This document shows, piece after piece, positions 20,891 to 28,943 of a stretch of DNA of 32,343 nucleotides (position 1 is its first letter; every line of letters starts with the position of its first letter). The stretch is from positions 1 through 32,343 of the forward strand of contig JAGVNX010000055.1 in the NCBI GenBank assembly GCA_020053055.1, written 5' to 3'. Source of the stretch: Candidatus Iainarchaeum sp. (GTDB lineage: Archaea; Iainarchaeota; Iainarchaeia; Iainarchaeales; GCA-2688035). The translations under genes and the position numbers were made by a program. The notes below the pieces were generated by a model that had not been told where the DNA came from, ran no database searches, and saw nothing but the letters and a program-made list of their open reading frames with translations.

Positions 20891-22069
20891 TCACAACCCG
20901 ATTTCTTTTTTGCTTAATTCAACAGGGCTTAATTTTCTTAATTTTTCAATAATTTTCGGCAATTTTTTTATTACCGCATCAATGTCTTTTTTTGTTGTTT
21001 TTTTGCCAAGGGAAAATCTTATTGAGCCATGGGCAACTTCATAAGGCATTCCTATTCCCAAAACAACATGGCTCGGCTCCAAAGAATGCGAAGTGCAAGC
21101 GCTTCCAGTGCTTGCAAAAATCCCTTCCCTGTCCAAATGCAATAAAATTGCTTCTCCCTCAACATTCAAAAAAGCAATTGAAGCATTATTTGGGAGCCTT
21201 TTTTGAGGATGCCCAAGCAAAACGCTTTTGGGAATTTTTTTCATTAAGCTCTTAATCAAATAATCCCTTAATTTAACCAATCTGGCAGATTCTTTTTTCC
21301 GTTCCTTTTGAGCTAATTCAAGCGCTGTTGCCAATCCGACTATGCCCGCAACATTTTCAGTTCCTGCCCTTAATCCAAATTCCTGTGAACCGCCGTGAAT
21401 CAATGGTTCCAAAGGAGTTCCTTTTTTTACAAACAAAAGCCCTGTTCCTTTCAAGGCATAAATTTTGCTTCCATTAATTGTCATCAAGTCAACGCCTAAT
21501 TTTTGCACATCAATTTTTTCAAGGCCTGCTGCCTGGCAGGCATCAGTGTGAAACAAAACATTGTGCTTTTTTGCAATCTCCGCAATTTCCTTTATCGGTT
21601 GGATTGTGCCAATCTCGTTGTTTGCATACATTATTGAAATCAAAATAGTGTCTTTTCTTATTGAATTTTCCAGTTGCTTCAAATCCACAATTCCAAATTT
21701 ATCTACGCCCAAATAAGTTATTTCAAAGCCCTGCTTCTCGAGCCATTCGCAGGGGCGCAGGACTGCATGATGCTCTGTTTTCTGCGTAATAATGTGCCTG
21801 CCTTTTTTTTCCAGGGCAAAAGCAATTCCTTTCAAGGCCAGATTGCAGGATTCTGTTCCGCTTCCTGTAAAAACAATTTCTTCCGGCAGGCAATTCAAAA
21901 CTTTTGCGGTTTTTTCCCGTGCAGAATCAAGCGCTTTTCTTGCTTCAAGCCCGATTGAATGAAAGCTCCCAGGATTCCCAAAATTTTTGTCAAAAAAAGG
22001 CAGAATTGCCTTTTTCACTTCCGGCCTAACATAAGTAGTGGCAGCATGGTCCAAATAAATTTTTTTCAT
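20891..22069 (-). CDS. iscS: Cysteine desulfurase (IscS/NifS family)
   Basis: This PLP enzyme converts cysteine to alanine and delivers sulfur for Fe-S clusters and tRNA thiolation. Motifs: IYLDHAATT at the start, HHAVL, the cofactor-contact HTDACQAAG, the PLP lysine in INGSKIYALKGTG (Lys202), HGGSQEFGLRAGTENV, and the mobile catalytic cysteine loop ASTGSACTSHS (Cys325). Length of 392 is typical of the NifS/IscS class with a long loop. The start ATG lies 26 bases after the ArsR-like gene and nifU follows after 10 bases, giving an operon for Fe-S cluster assembly under an ArsR-type regulator. Confidence 0.95.
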   Translation of the reverse strand: MKKIYLDHAATTYVRPEVKKAILPFFDKNFGNPGSFHSIGLEARKALDSAREKTAKVLNCLPEEIVFTGSGTESCNLALKGIAFALEKKGRHIITQKTEHHAVLRPCEWLEKQGFEITYLGVDKFGIVDLKQLENSIRKDTILISIMYANNEIGTIQPIKEIAEIAKKHNVLFHTDACQAAGLEKIDVQKLGVDLMTINGSKIYALKGTGLLFVKKGTPLEPLIHGGSQEFGLRAGTENVAGIVGLATALELAQKERKKESARLVKLRDYLIKSLMKKIPKSVLLGHPQKRLPNNASIAFLNVEGEAILLHLDREGIFASTGSACTSHSLEPSHVVLGIGMPYEVAHGSIRFSLGKKTTKKDIDAVIKKLPKIIEKLRKLSPVELSKKEIGL

Positions 22070-22095
22070 TCAATTGCCCCCGCATTCTAAAGAAT

Positions 22096-22428
22096 TCAAC
22101 CCATTTTCCTGCATTTGTTCCTGCAGTTCTGCTGAAAATGCTTTTCCATTACGCTCAAAAACGCAGGAGTTCCTGGCTTTGCATTTCCAACAACGTTTGA
22201 CAAAGATTTGTTCAAATTGTAAATCCTTTCCTTTCCTCTTGCAATGGAAGAAACAAAATTGCATTCTTTCAATTCGGCAAGGGCATGGCTTACTGTGCTC
22301 TGGGTGGCGCCGGTTTTTCCAACAATTAATTGCACGCTCTTCGGGCTTTCAGCAAGCGCGGAAAGAATCTTTATCCGCAGGTCATTCCCCAAAGTTTCAA
22401 AGCACAAATGGTAAGGCGCAGATTTCAA
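22096..22428 (-). CDS. ArsR-family regulator heading the iscS-nifU operon
   Basis: The winged HTH reads CFETLGNDLRIKILSALAESPKSVQLIVGKTGATQSTVSHALAELKECNFVSSIARGKERIYNL, a clear ArsR/MarR-type fold. Cysteines occur before helix 1 (HLCFE), in the wing approach (KECNF) and in the C-terminal NCRNKC, so a metal, Fe-S cluster or thiol sensor is possible. I reset the start from 22473 to TTG 22428 (KSAPYHLCFETLG), because AGGGTGG lies 6 bases upstream and the longer form would translate the operator. Gene order ArsR-iscS-nifU suggests it controls Fe-S biogenesis, functionally comparable to IscR or SufR; that role is inference. Confidence 0.82.
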   Translation of the reverse strand: MKSAPYHLCFETLGNDLRIKILSALAESPKSVQLIVGKTGATQSTVSHALAELKECNFVSSIARGKERIYNLNKSLSNVVGNAKPGTPAFLSVMEKHFQQNCRNKCRKMG

Positions 22429-22440
22429 AAAACCACCCTT

Positions 22441-22475
22441 TATGAACCGCAGTTCATATGAATGAAGATTCATAT
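22441..22475 (-). promoter_or_regulatory. Two overlapping palindromic operators before the ArsR gene
   Basis: Palindrome 1 is TATGAAC-CGCA-GTTCATA (22441-22458) and palindrome 2 is ATATGAAT-GAAG-ATTCATAT (22456-22475). Both are perfect and share the form ATGAAY-N4-RTTCAT, centres 16 bases apart. The TATA box TTTAAATATATAT lies directly upstream (about 22474-22486), so a bound repressor would cover the transcription start. Confidence 0.75.
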
Positions 22476-22610
22476 ATATTTAAAAAGCATGCTGTGTTTC
22501 GCGAGTTTTTGCTTTTGGGCTGGCATTCTAAATTTTTATTTTTTCTTAATCCGCGTGTTTTTTTCGGGCTGCAAAACCTTTTTATAGCCAATTTGCGTTA
22601 TTTTTTAAAT

Positions 22611-22970
22611 ATGGCTGCGAGAAAATCTGCCGGAACAAGCATCCGAAAAACAGAAAGCGGGCAGCTTGAGTGGACAATGCGAGACCCTGAAAGAAAGCCA
22701 AAATGGCTTTTTTCCAAAAGCGGAAAAAGAATTAACTCTGCCTTGAAGATTGCCGGCTTGATTTTAAGGGAATTTAAGGAACATCCTTGGATAAAAGCAC
22801 ATCCCGGCATTATTAAGGCTTGTGCGGATTTTTTAAATGACCCTGACCCAATGCATACAGCGCGAAATGAAAAAAATGCGCGTGTAATTTTTGATGCAAT
22901 AAGGCAAATTAAAAAAAAGCCACGGGACGCCAGAGGGCAACGCCTGTTTGGTTTTGAAAGCCAGTTTTAA
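22611..22970 (+). CDS. Hypothetical basic protein, 119 residues
   Basis: From ATG 22611 the protein begins MAARKSAGTSIRKTESGQLEWTMRDPERKPKWLFSKSGKRI, then has helical segments (ALKIAGLILREFKEHPWI, IIKACADFLND, ARVIFDAIRQIKKKP) and the end RGQRLFGFESQF. It is basic with no membrane helix or signal peptide, which suggests nucleic-acid contact, but no known fold is evident. The track start at 22458 lies inside the operators of the divergent ArsR gene. TTTTTATAG about 30 bases upstream of the ATG is a well-placed TATA box for a leaderless mRNA. Confidence 0.65.
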   Translation: MAARKSAGTSIRKTESGQLEWTMRDPERKPKWLFSKSGKRINSALKIAGLILREFKEHPWIKAHPGIIKACADFLNDPDPMHTARNEKNARVIFDAIRQIKKKPRDARGQRLFGFESQF

Positions 22971-23066
22971 TGCCCTTTAGCGGAAATTTGCCTGCGGCAG
23001 CTTAAAAAAGGATTTGCTTTTTTTAATTCATGCGCAGAACAAAGGGTTGCCTGAAAGGCGGAATTT

Positions 23067-24167
23067 ATGGAAAATATCAATAATGTAATCAAAGAGGCCG
23101 TTTCAAGCATTCAACGCCTTGATGCGAAGAGAAGCTCTTTTGCAAAAAAAATTTTTCCCTTTTTAAAAAAAGACCTTGCGAGTTTTTCTTCAGAAGAACT
23201 GCTGGAAGAAAAGATTGTTTTTTCCGTGAAAAAAATTCCCCTTGATTGCAAGGTTGCAGGTGTTGATTCCGGCTTTGTCAGCAAAGAATTTTTGGCGCTT
23301 GATTTGACTCTTGTCAGGGGGGTGGGAGTTGTTTTTGATTACAAGGATAACAAGGTTGCCAAAGCAAATTATTATCCAAATTTTTTTTCTTTTCCAACGC
23401 CGTATCTTTCCAACAGGGCTCTTGAGCTTGACGAGTTTGCCTGTTCCAAAAGCATCCGCAGGCTGCTTGTTGAAATTGGAATTGCAAAACAAATTATTGA
23501 AACACACAAGCCGCAGTTTTGTTTTTTGGATGGCAGCATTGTTCCCCAGTATCCCGACAAGCCGCGCAGCGATTCCACAATAAAAGATTTTTACCATGAA
23601 TTGATTGGTGCTTTTCAGGATTTGTACAAAACAGCTGAAAAAAACAATTGCATTTTAATAGGCTGCGTTGAGGATTCCAGAGGAAGCAGGTTCAGAAGCA
23701 TTTTGCAGGAAGAAATTCTTGCAAAAGAAAACATTGTTTCAAAAGACCTTGATGATTGTTACGATTCAATTCTGCTCGATTATCTCCTTAAAGAGGGAGA
23801 GCGCAGCATGGCTTTTAAGTATTCTCCTGATATCCAGAAACACCCTGTTTTAATGGATTTTGACAAAAAATTTGCAGAACAGGTTCATGCTTTTTACATT
23901 AAGCCGGTTTCCCTTGACAGGCCTATGAGAATTGAGTTTCTTCACAATTCACAAAACGATTTTTCAGAATTTGTAAATCAAATTGCAGGAATTGCTTATT
24001 CTCTTTCCTGCCTTCACAGGGAATATGCGTATCCAAGCATTCTCATAGAAGCAGATTTGCATGCCCGCTTAAAGCCTGAAGAAATTGAAACAGTTTACCA
24101 AAAAATTTTAGATAAGTTAGGCAGAAGTGTTAATATCAGGATGAGAAGAAGCAACAGGCCTTTTTGA
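23067..24167 (+). CDS. nurA: NurA 5'-3' nuclease
   Basis: NurA is the nuclease partner of HerA in DNA end resection. The 366-residue protein shows the NurA-domain motifs: VAGVDSGFVSKEF (metal-binding Asp67), FCFLDGSIVPQYP, IGCVEDSRGSRFR and ILIEADLHARLKPEE near the C-terminus. Length is normal. ATG start with GGCGGAATTT upstream. The herA gene lies 0.86 kb downstream on the same strand, with two small genes in between. Mre11, often in the same operon, is not here; Rad50 is 5 kb away on the other strand. Confidence 0.92.
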   Translation: MENINNVIKEAVSSIQRLDAKRSSFAKKIFPFLKKDLASFSSEELLEEKIVFSVKKIPLDCKVAGVDSGFVSKEFLALDLTLVRGVGVVFDYKDNKVAKANYYPNFFSFPTPYLSNRALELDEFACSKSIRRLLVEIGIAKQIIETHKPQFCFLDGSIVPQYPDKPRSDSTIKDFYHELIGAFQDLYKTAEKNNCILIGCVEDSRGSRFRSILQEEILAKENIVSKDLDDCYDSILLDYLLKEGERSMAFKYSPDIQKHPVLMDFDKKFAEQVHAFYIKPVSLDRPMRIEFLHNSQNDFSEFVNQIAGIAYSLSCLHREYAYPSILIEADLHARLKPEEIETVYQKILDKLGRSVNIRMRRSNRPF

Positions 24168-24170
24168 AGC

Positions 24171-24232
24171 CAGCCTTTTCTTAAAAAAGAAAAGCCTGGG
24201 GAAAAGAAGCTTTGCATAGGCTATTTTGAAAA
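24171..24232 (+). repeat. Palindromic repeat copy C, between nurA and the phosphatase-like gene
   Basis: Hairpin CAGCCTTTTCTT-AAAA-AAGAAAAGCCTG with one conserved internal mismatch, followed by GGGAAAAGAAGCTTTGCATAGG. The downstream part matches copy D (GAGAAAAACGCTTTGCAGAAG), so similarity extends beyond the hairpin. Confidence 0.6.
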
Positions 24233-24244
24233 AAGGTGAAGAAA

Positions 24245-24790
24245 ATGTTTGCGAGAAAGCCAGTTGAGATTGATTCAAGAAACAGGATTTTTATTTCTTC
24301 TAGGCCAAAAGACGAGGGCGATATGAAAGAAATCGTAAAACTGGGAATAAAAAAAGTGGTTATGTTTGGTCTTCTGACATCTGAGGAGCATTATGAGGAG
24401 CATTGGCTTCAAGAAAAAGGCATTAAAGTTGAGATTGTAAACATAAACCTTGTTGAAGATGAGCGTCCTTTAAGGTCTATTATTTTGCGGGCATTGTCCA
24501 AATTGGAAAAAGGCACTCTTATGCATTGTTATGGAGGGCAAACCGCACAAATAGCAGCCATGTGTTATTTTGTCAGGAAGGGCTTAACGCCTGAACAGGC
24601 AATTGCGCGTGTTGAAAGCCGCCTCAAAGCTGAAAAAGTCGATGTCATACATATTACGCCAGATGAGGCAAGACTAATATCTGATTTTCAAAAGCCTGGG
24701 GCTTGGAAAAAACCAATTACGCGTGCGCAAATTCGTTTTCGCTTGGCGCAGAAAAAATGGAGGCCAAGAAAAACAAAAAGGTGGGTTTGA
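24245..24790 (+). CDS. Dual-specificity phosphatase-fold protein lacking the catalytic arginine
   Basis: The protein has the Cys-phosphatase fold order: strand IFISSRP, KLGIKKVVMFGLL, VNINLVEDERPL (general acid loop) and a P-loop-like LMHCYGGQTAQIAAMCYFV. The canonical HCxxGxxR is HCYGGQTA, with Cys95 present but Arg replaced by Ala101, so phosphatase activity is doubtful; it may bind a ligand instead. The helix RKGLTPEQAIARVESRL after the P-loop is typical of the fold. The C-terminus is strongly basic (RAQIRFRLAQKKWRPRKTKRWV). I reset the start to ATG 24245 after GGTGA. It is coupled by TGATG to a zinc ribbon gene, within a nurA-herA string. Confidence 0.75.
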   Translation: MFARKPVEIDSRNRIFISSRPKDEGDMKEIVKLGIKKVVMFGLLTSEEHYEEHWLQEKGIKVEIVNINLVEDERPLRSIILRALSKLEKGTLMHCYGGQTAQIAAMCYFVRKGLTPEQAIARVESRLKAEKVDVIHITPDEARLISDFQKPGAWKKPITRAQIRFRLAQKKWRPRKTKRWV

Positions 24791-24990
24791 TGCCAGAAAA
24801 ATTGAAAAAGATTTGTTCGCAGTGCGGTTCTGAAAATTTGAAGCCCGCTGTTACTCCTTGGAAGGCGCAGGCAGCTGCTTTCGGGCAGTACAAGTGCATG
24901 AACTGCGGCTTTGAGGGAATTGCAATTCTTGCTAATGAAAAATCAGCAGAAAAAATCAGGAAAGAATTAAAAGCAAGAATTGGGAATTAA
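24790..24990 (+). CDS. Zinc ribbon protein
   Basis: The 66-residue protein contains one zinc ribbon: ICSQCGSENL, then 22 residues, then YKCMNCGFEG, each a CxxCG knuckle. The C-terminus is a charged helix (EKSAEKIRKELKARIGN). The start ATG overlaps the stop of the phosphatase-like gene in TGATG; a longer in-frame start at 24757 is possible but less natural. It is followed after 37 bases by herA. A role as adaptor or nucleic-acid-binding subunit of the HerA-NurA system is conceivable from context but not shown. Confidence 0.8.
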   Translation: MPEKLKKICSQCGSENLKPAVTPWKAQAAAFGQYKCMNCGFEGIAILANEKSAEKIRKELKARIGN

Positions 24991-25027
24991 TAAAAAATGA
25001 TTTGTTAAAAATTGAGTTGGTGATTTT

Positions 25028-26560
25028 TTGACTGAAAAAGAAATTGGCACTGTTATTTCTGGGATTGAATCTCCTTCGCCTTCTGCGCTTGATTTTGTAG
25101 TGAATCAGGGAGTAGTGCACAGGGGCCAGTTTGTTGAGCTTGATTATTCTGAGGGCACAATGATTTGCCTTGTAACAGATGTTTTCAAAACAAACAGGTA
25201 TTTTGAGAGGGCAGAAAGCGTAAAGGAATTTGAAAGTTCTGGCGCAAAGCTTTTTGAACAGTTTCCGACTGCTGAATGGGAATACCTTGTTGCAAAAACA
25301 AGGCCTCTTGGTGTTTTTAAGGGCGGCCTTACAAACAGGGCGACTTTGCCGCCGGGGCCTGGGACAAGAGTGAGAATTGCGTCGAATGAAAATTTGAAAG
25401 TTTTTTTCCATTTTGATGAGAAAGGCTTGGAGATTGGCAAGGTTGAGAATCATGATTTGCCAGTGAAAATTTCAATGACAAGCTTGTTGAAAAAGCACTT
25501 GGCGATTTTGGCTACTTCCGGCGCGGGAAAAAGTTTTTTGGCATCTGTTTTGTTTGAAGAGCTTTTAGACAGAAGAAAAGAGTCTGGGAGAATAGCAACA
25601 ATTGTTTTTGACCCTCACGGAGAATATTCGAGTTTTGCCGACAGAAACCCGGGCGAAGGAAGAATTGATTACAGTGCAAAAACAATTTTGGTTAAAGCAG
25701 CAGACATTAAAATCGGGGTTCCAAAATTAAGCGTTAATACTCTCGACTCTTTAATCAAGGGCTTGAGCCCTGTTATGAAAAGAGAGCTTGGAAAAGTGCT
25801 TTCTGATTTGCAGAAAAAAATGCGTTCCGGAAAAGGGCCTTTTGATTTGCTTGATGCAAAAGAAGAAATTTCAAAAGCGGAAATTGGGGAAAACACCAGA
25901 GGCCCTTTGCTTGCATGGATTTCCGAACTGCAAGACTTGCGGCTTTTTGGCAAAATAGACAATCCCGGAGTTTTTGATTTGGTCCAGCCGGGAAAATTGA
26001 CAGTAATCGATTTGTCAGAACTGATTGATTTGAGAAGAAAACAAATAATTGTAAGTTATATTGCTCGCAGATTGTTTTACGCGCGCAGAGACAAAAGTGT
26101 TCCGCCGTTCCTTTTGGTTTTGGAGGAAAGCCACCAGTTTTGCCCTCAACAGTCTTCAGAAGAAACTGCAATTAGCAGGGGCATTATCCAGACAATTGCA
26201 AGGGAAGGAAGGAAATTCGGCGCTTCTCTTTGTGTGATTTCCCAGAGGCCGATTCAGTTGAGCACAACAGTCCTTGCGCAATGCAATACCCACATAATCC
26301 TGAGAATTACTAATCCTTATGATTTGAAGCACATTGGAGAAAGTTCGGAAGGATTGGACAATCGTTCCCTTGACATGATTACTTCCTTGCGCGTGGGAGA
26401 AGCGCTTATTGTCGGAGAAGCCACGCATTACCCCCTGTTTTTCAAGGTCAGGCAAAGAAAAAGCCAGGAAAGCAGGCATGAAATGCCATTGGAAAAGGCA
26501 GCTCTTGATTTTGAAGCAAGCAAAGATGACAAAAAAAAAGAAATAGAAGAATTTCTTTAA
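25028..26560 (+). CDS. herA: HerA-type DNA translocase ATPase
   Basis: HerA is a hexameric FtsK-like ATPase that drives DNA into NurA during end processing. The 510-residue protein has an N-terminal HAS barrel (residues 1-145), Walker A LATSGAGKSFLASVLFEEL (162-180), the conserved VFDPHGEY (193-200), Walker B FLLVLEESHQFCP (361-373), and ISQRP as sensor/arginine-finger region. All ATPase residues are present. TTG start, with GGTGATTTT upstream. The C-terminus is charged (FEASKDDKKKEIEEFL). It is the last gene of the nurA to herA string. Confidence 0.95.
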   Translation: MTEKEIGTVISGIESPSPSALDFVVNQGVVHRGQFVELDYSEGTMICLVTDVFKTNRYFERAESVKEFESSGAKLFEQFPTAEWEYLVAKTRPLGVFKGGLTNRATLPPGPGTRVRIASNENLKVFFHFDEKGLEIGKVENHDLPVKISMTSLLKKHLAILATSGAGKSFLASVLFEELLDRRKESGRIATIVFDPHGEYSSFADRNPGEGRIDYSAKTILVKAADIKIGVPKLSVNTLDSLIKGLSPVMKRELGKVLSDLQKKMRSGKGPFDLLDAKEEISKAEIGENTRGPLLAWISELQDLRLFGKIDNPGVFDLVQPGKLTVIDLSELIDLRRKQIIVSYIARRLFYARRDKSVPPFLLVLEESHQFCPQQSSEETAISRGIIQTIAREGRKFGASLCVISQRPIQLSTTVLAQCNTHIILRITNPYDLKHIGESSEGLDNRSLDMITSLRVGEALIVGEATHYPLFFKVRQRKSQESRHEMPLEKAALDFEASKDDKKKEIEEFL

Positions 26561-26596
26561 CCTGCCCCCTTTTCTTTTAGAAGCCAATTCTTTTGC

Positions 26597-26639
26597 GCAT
26601 TGTTCTTTTCCCAAGGCTTTTCTTTTTAAGAAAAGGCTT
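26597..26639 (-). repeat. Palindromic repeat copy B, downstream of herA
   Basis: AAGGCTTTTCTT-TTT-AAGAAAAGGCTT with the same internal G-G mismatch as copies A and E, next to CTTTTCCC. It lies 37 bases after the herA stop and is followed by T-runs, so it might also end the herA transcript. Confidence 0.55.
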
Positions 26640-26742
26640 TTTTTCACTATTAACGAATTTTTTCGGGTTTTTTTGTTTTTTTTAGGAAGCTTTTAAATAT
26701 TTTTTGCTTCTCCATTGTAATGTTTTTTATTGGGGTGAAAAA

Positions 26743-27048
26743 TTGGCATTATCAAGTTTTATTTATTCTGCAAGAAAAAATACTCCGGCACCGCAGAAAT
26801 TCGACCCTAATAAAAAAATGACTAATTTTATTGATGCTACAAAGCCATTGACAAAGGAAGAATCTGCTCTTTTTGAAAAAGATTCTGAAGGCCATAAAAC
26901 CGGAAATTCTGTGCCAATGCCTATTGAAAGATTCAATTGGGAAGCCTGCGAGCATCTGAAAAAAGCTTCTCCAAACTGTTTGTGCAGGCGCTTTTTCAGC
27001 ATCTGTGTAAAAGAAAAATGCAAAGGCAAATTCAATTCAAGCCCATAA
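26743..27048 (+). CDS. Hypothetical protein with Cys-rich C-terminus
   Basis: From TTG 26743 (after GGGGTGA) the protein has 101 residues. The N-terminal half is polar (SSFIYSARKNTPAPQKFDPNKKMTNF). The C-terminal half has five or six cysteines, CEHLKKASPNCLCRRFFSICVKEKCKGKF, with spacing that could form a zinc site or disulfides. No signal peptide is seen, so metal binding is more likely. It precedes and overlaps the 548-residue gene by 31 bases, implying co-translation. A TATA-like TTTTAAATATT lies about 45 bases upstream. Family not recognised. Confidence 0.65.
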   Translation: MALSSFIYSARKNTPAPQKFDPNKKMTNFIDATKPLTKEESALFEKDSEGHKTGNSVPMPIERFNWEACEHLKKASPNCLCRRFFSICVKEKCKGKFNSSP

Positions 27049-28661
27049 ATAACGGAATAGGGGAAATCTGCTGCTTGGAATTGTTTTTAAGGCGAAAAAC
27101 CGTTTTTTTTTTTATGACCTGCCTTTTGCAGATTGCCCAACAGGAAAAAAGCGCATTGGAAAAATCCACTGAGAAAGAACTTTTTTTTGATAACCAGTTT
27201 GCTTCTGTTTTTTGGCTCACGGGATTAAGGTATTTGGAGGAAAAGAAAGCCGTTCTGGCAGAGTTTTCCTGTTCAGGATTCAAGAGAACTGCCAGCATTG
27301 CTTTTTTTCCTTGCCTTTTGGTTTCAAAAAAAGCCATTTCCAAAGAAGCCCTGAAGCGTGAAATTTCTTTGCTTGGAAAACAAAAATTTGAATTGATTGA
27401 ATCCGATTTTTCTTTCAAAGCGGTTTCTTCAAATTTTTCTATTTTACAGCGCCTTGCAAACAATATTTTTGCTTCAACAGGCACTCTTGCAATAATGCCC
27501 GAGCCCGAAAGACAGTTTTTGATTGAAAAAAACTGGGGCTTTTTTGATGCCTTTGATTTTGAGGAAACTTCAAAAGGGGAATTGCCTGTGAAAATCAATT
27601 ATTTTGATTTGCCCAATGTCAAAACAAATTTTTTTTCAGAGCCCCTGCCAAAAACAATTGCAGAACTCTCCAAAATAGATGCTTCGGAAGCAAATTCCAT
27701 TCTTTCCCTTGTTTCATTATCAAAAATTCTTTTTTTGCCTCTTGAAAAAATTCCCGGAACCTGTTTTTTGAGGCAGGAACTTTTTTTGGAAAACCAGTTG
27801 TTCAAAAATAATTTTGCCCCCAAGCAATTGTCCAAAACAAGCATAAAAGAAACCCACACAACCCAGTTCGCGAGTTTTTTCAGAGGAACCCCTGAATTTG
27901 ACACAGCGCCCCAGATTCCCCTGCTTTTGACAAATGCCTGTTATAATATTGGCTTTGAAACAATTGATTGTGATTGCTGCAAGCCGCAGAAACCAACTGC
28001 CAAAAATCTTTTGCCGAGTTCTCTTGTGAAGGTAGAATTTTTAAAGGATGCTTTTTATTTTGATTCCACAAGCCAGTCTTTTGCAGAATTTTTTCATGAA
28101 AACAATGCTTTTAAGGAAAACCGCCTGCAAAGAAAACGCGAGTTTTTCCTAAACCAGATTCCAATTGGGCCTTTTTGCAGGAACCAGAAAAGCACTGTTC
28201 CCCTGGCCGATGCCTTTGCACTTGAACAGAACAAGGATGCAAGAATTTTGGGTTTCAGTGAAGAGCACTGGGCCTGCATGGGAAAAGAATCGTTTTTGTC
28301 AAAAACAATCCTTGAAACGAGGGAAAAAATTTTTAACCTGGATTTGCTTGTTGAAAAAGCCCATGAAAAATGCTTTTCTGGAAACAACGTAATAACAGGT
28401 TTTTTTGCATTGGAAAAAAATTTTGCAGTACAGTTTGCCACAGAATGTAAAAAAAACCTTGAATTTTTTTTGAACAATCTGCCAGCGCATTTATGCAATC
28501 GGGAAAGCAAATTTTTCAATGCGGAGCTTTCAAATGCAATAGAATCAATTTATGGCAATGCAATCCAGGCATTCAATTCCACAAAGCAAAATCAAACAGA
28601 AAACAGCAGCAACACACGCTTAAACGAATACTTGTTGGCAATTGCAAAATGCGGGTTATAA
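27018..28661 (+). CDS. Large hypothetical protein with a CDCC motif
   Basis: I use ATG 27018 (MQRQIQFKPINNGIGEICC...); the track start at 26937 lies deep in the previous gene. The 547-residue protein is Phe/Lys/Glu-rich, soluble, without a signal peptide or membrane helix. Visible landmarks are ICCLELFLRR near the start, a central ACYNIGFETIDCDCCKPQKPTAKNLL, IPIGPFCRNQKST, EEHWACMGKESF, and many scattered cysteines (ATECKKN, AHLCNRES). A CxCC cluster plus distant cysteines would suit a metal or Fe-S site. No ATPase, methyltransferase or YcaO motif was found. It overlaps the small Cys-rich gene upstream, so the two probably work together. Unknown function. Confidence 0.65.
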   Translation: MQRQIQFKPINNGIGEICCLELFLRRKTVFFFMTCLLQIAQQEKSALEKSTEKELFFDNQFASVFWLTGLRYLEEKKAVLAEFSCSGFKRTASIAFFPCLLVSKKAISKEALKREISLLGKQKFELIESDFSFKAVSSNFSILQRLANNIFASTGTLAIMPEPERQFLIEKNWGFFDAFDFEETSKGELPVKINYFDLPNVKTNFFSEPLPKTIAELSKIDASEANSILSLVSLSKILFLPLEKIPGTCFLRQELFLENQLFKNNFAPKQLSKTSIKETHTTQFASFFRGTPEFDTAPQIPLLLTNACYNIGFETIDCDCCKPQKPTAKNLLPSSLVKVEFLKDAFYFDSTSQSFAEFFHENNAFKENRLQRKREFFLNQIPIGPFCRNQKSTVPLADAFALEQNKDARILGFSEEHWACMGKESFLSKTILETREKIFNLDLLVEKAHEKCFSGNNVITGFFALEKNFAVQFATECKKNLEFFLNNLPAHLCNRESKFFNAELSNAIESIYGNAIQAFNSTKQNQTENSSNTRLNEYLLAIAKCGL

Positions 28662-28943
28662 TTTGCAGTCCCTGGTTTCAGATTGTTTTTTGATAATTTT
28701 GGCAAAAATCCGGCAAAAGCAAAGAAAACATTAAAAAAAATTTGATTATGCGTTCAATAAGGCGATTTTCAAAAAAACAAGAAAAATTGCCAAGCCACTC
28801 TATCTGAAAGGCCTTGGATATTTGGAAGAAAGTTAGCCTGCGAAAGCAGCACCCAGCGGGCTTTTTTAACCTTTCTTTTTAATAGTTCTTTAATTGGTCC
28901 TTTAATTCGTAAAATTTAACCTGTTTTTTAAAAGTGGTTTTTT
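28662..28943. other. Intergenic region with possible gene remnant
   Basis: No complete gene is seen. One frame reads FDYAFNKAIFKKTRKIAKPLYLKGLGYLEES before a TAG (about 28741-28836) and looks coding but has no start and a stop nearby upstream, so it may be a decayed gene end. The region also contains the rpoK promoter (TTTTTAATAG near 28876). Confidence 0.3.
28835..28867 (+). terminator. Hairpin followed by T-run
   Basis: AGCCTGC and GCGGGCT pair (one G-T) around a 14-base loop that itself holds CTGC-GAAA-GCAG, followed by TTTTTT. It resembles an intrinsic terminator between the 27018 gene and rpoK. Confidence 0.5.

Noticed and set aside
27018-28661. YcaO or SagC-like cyclodehydratase
   Set aside because: The CDCC region recalled azole-forming enzymes, but no ATP-binding YcaO motifs or E1-like glycine loop were found.
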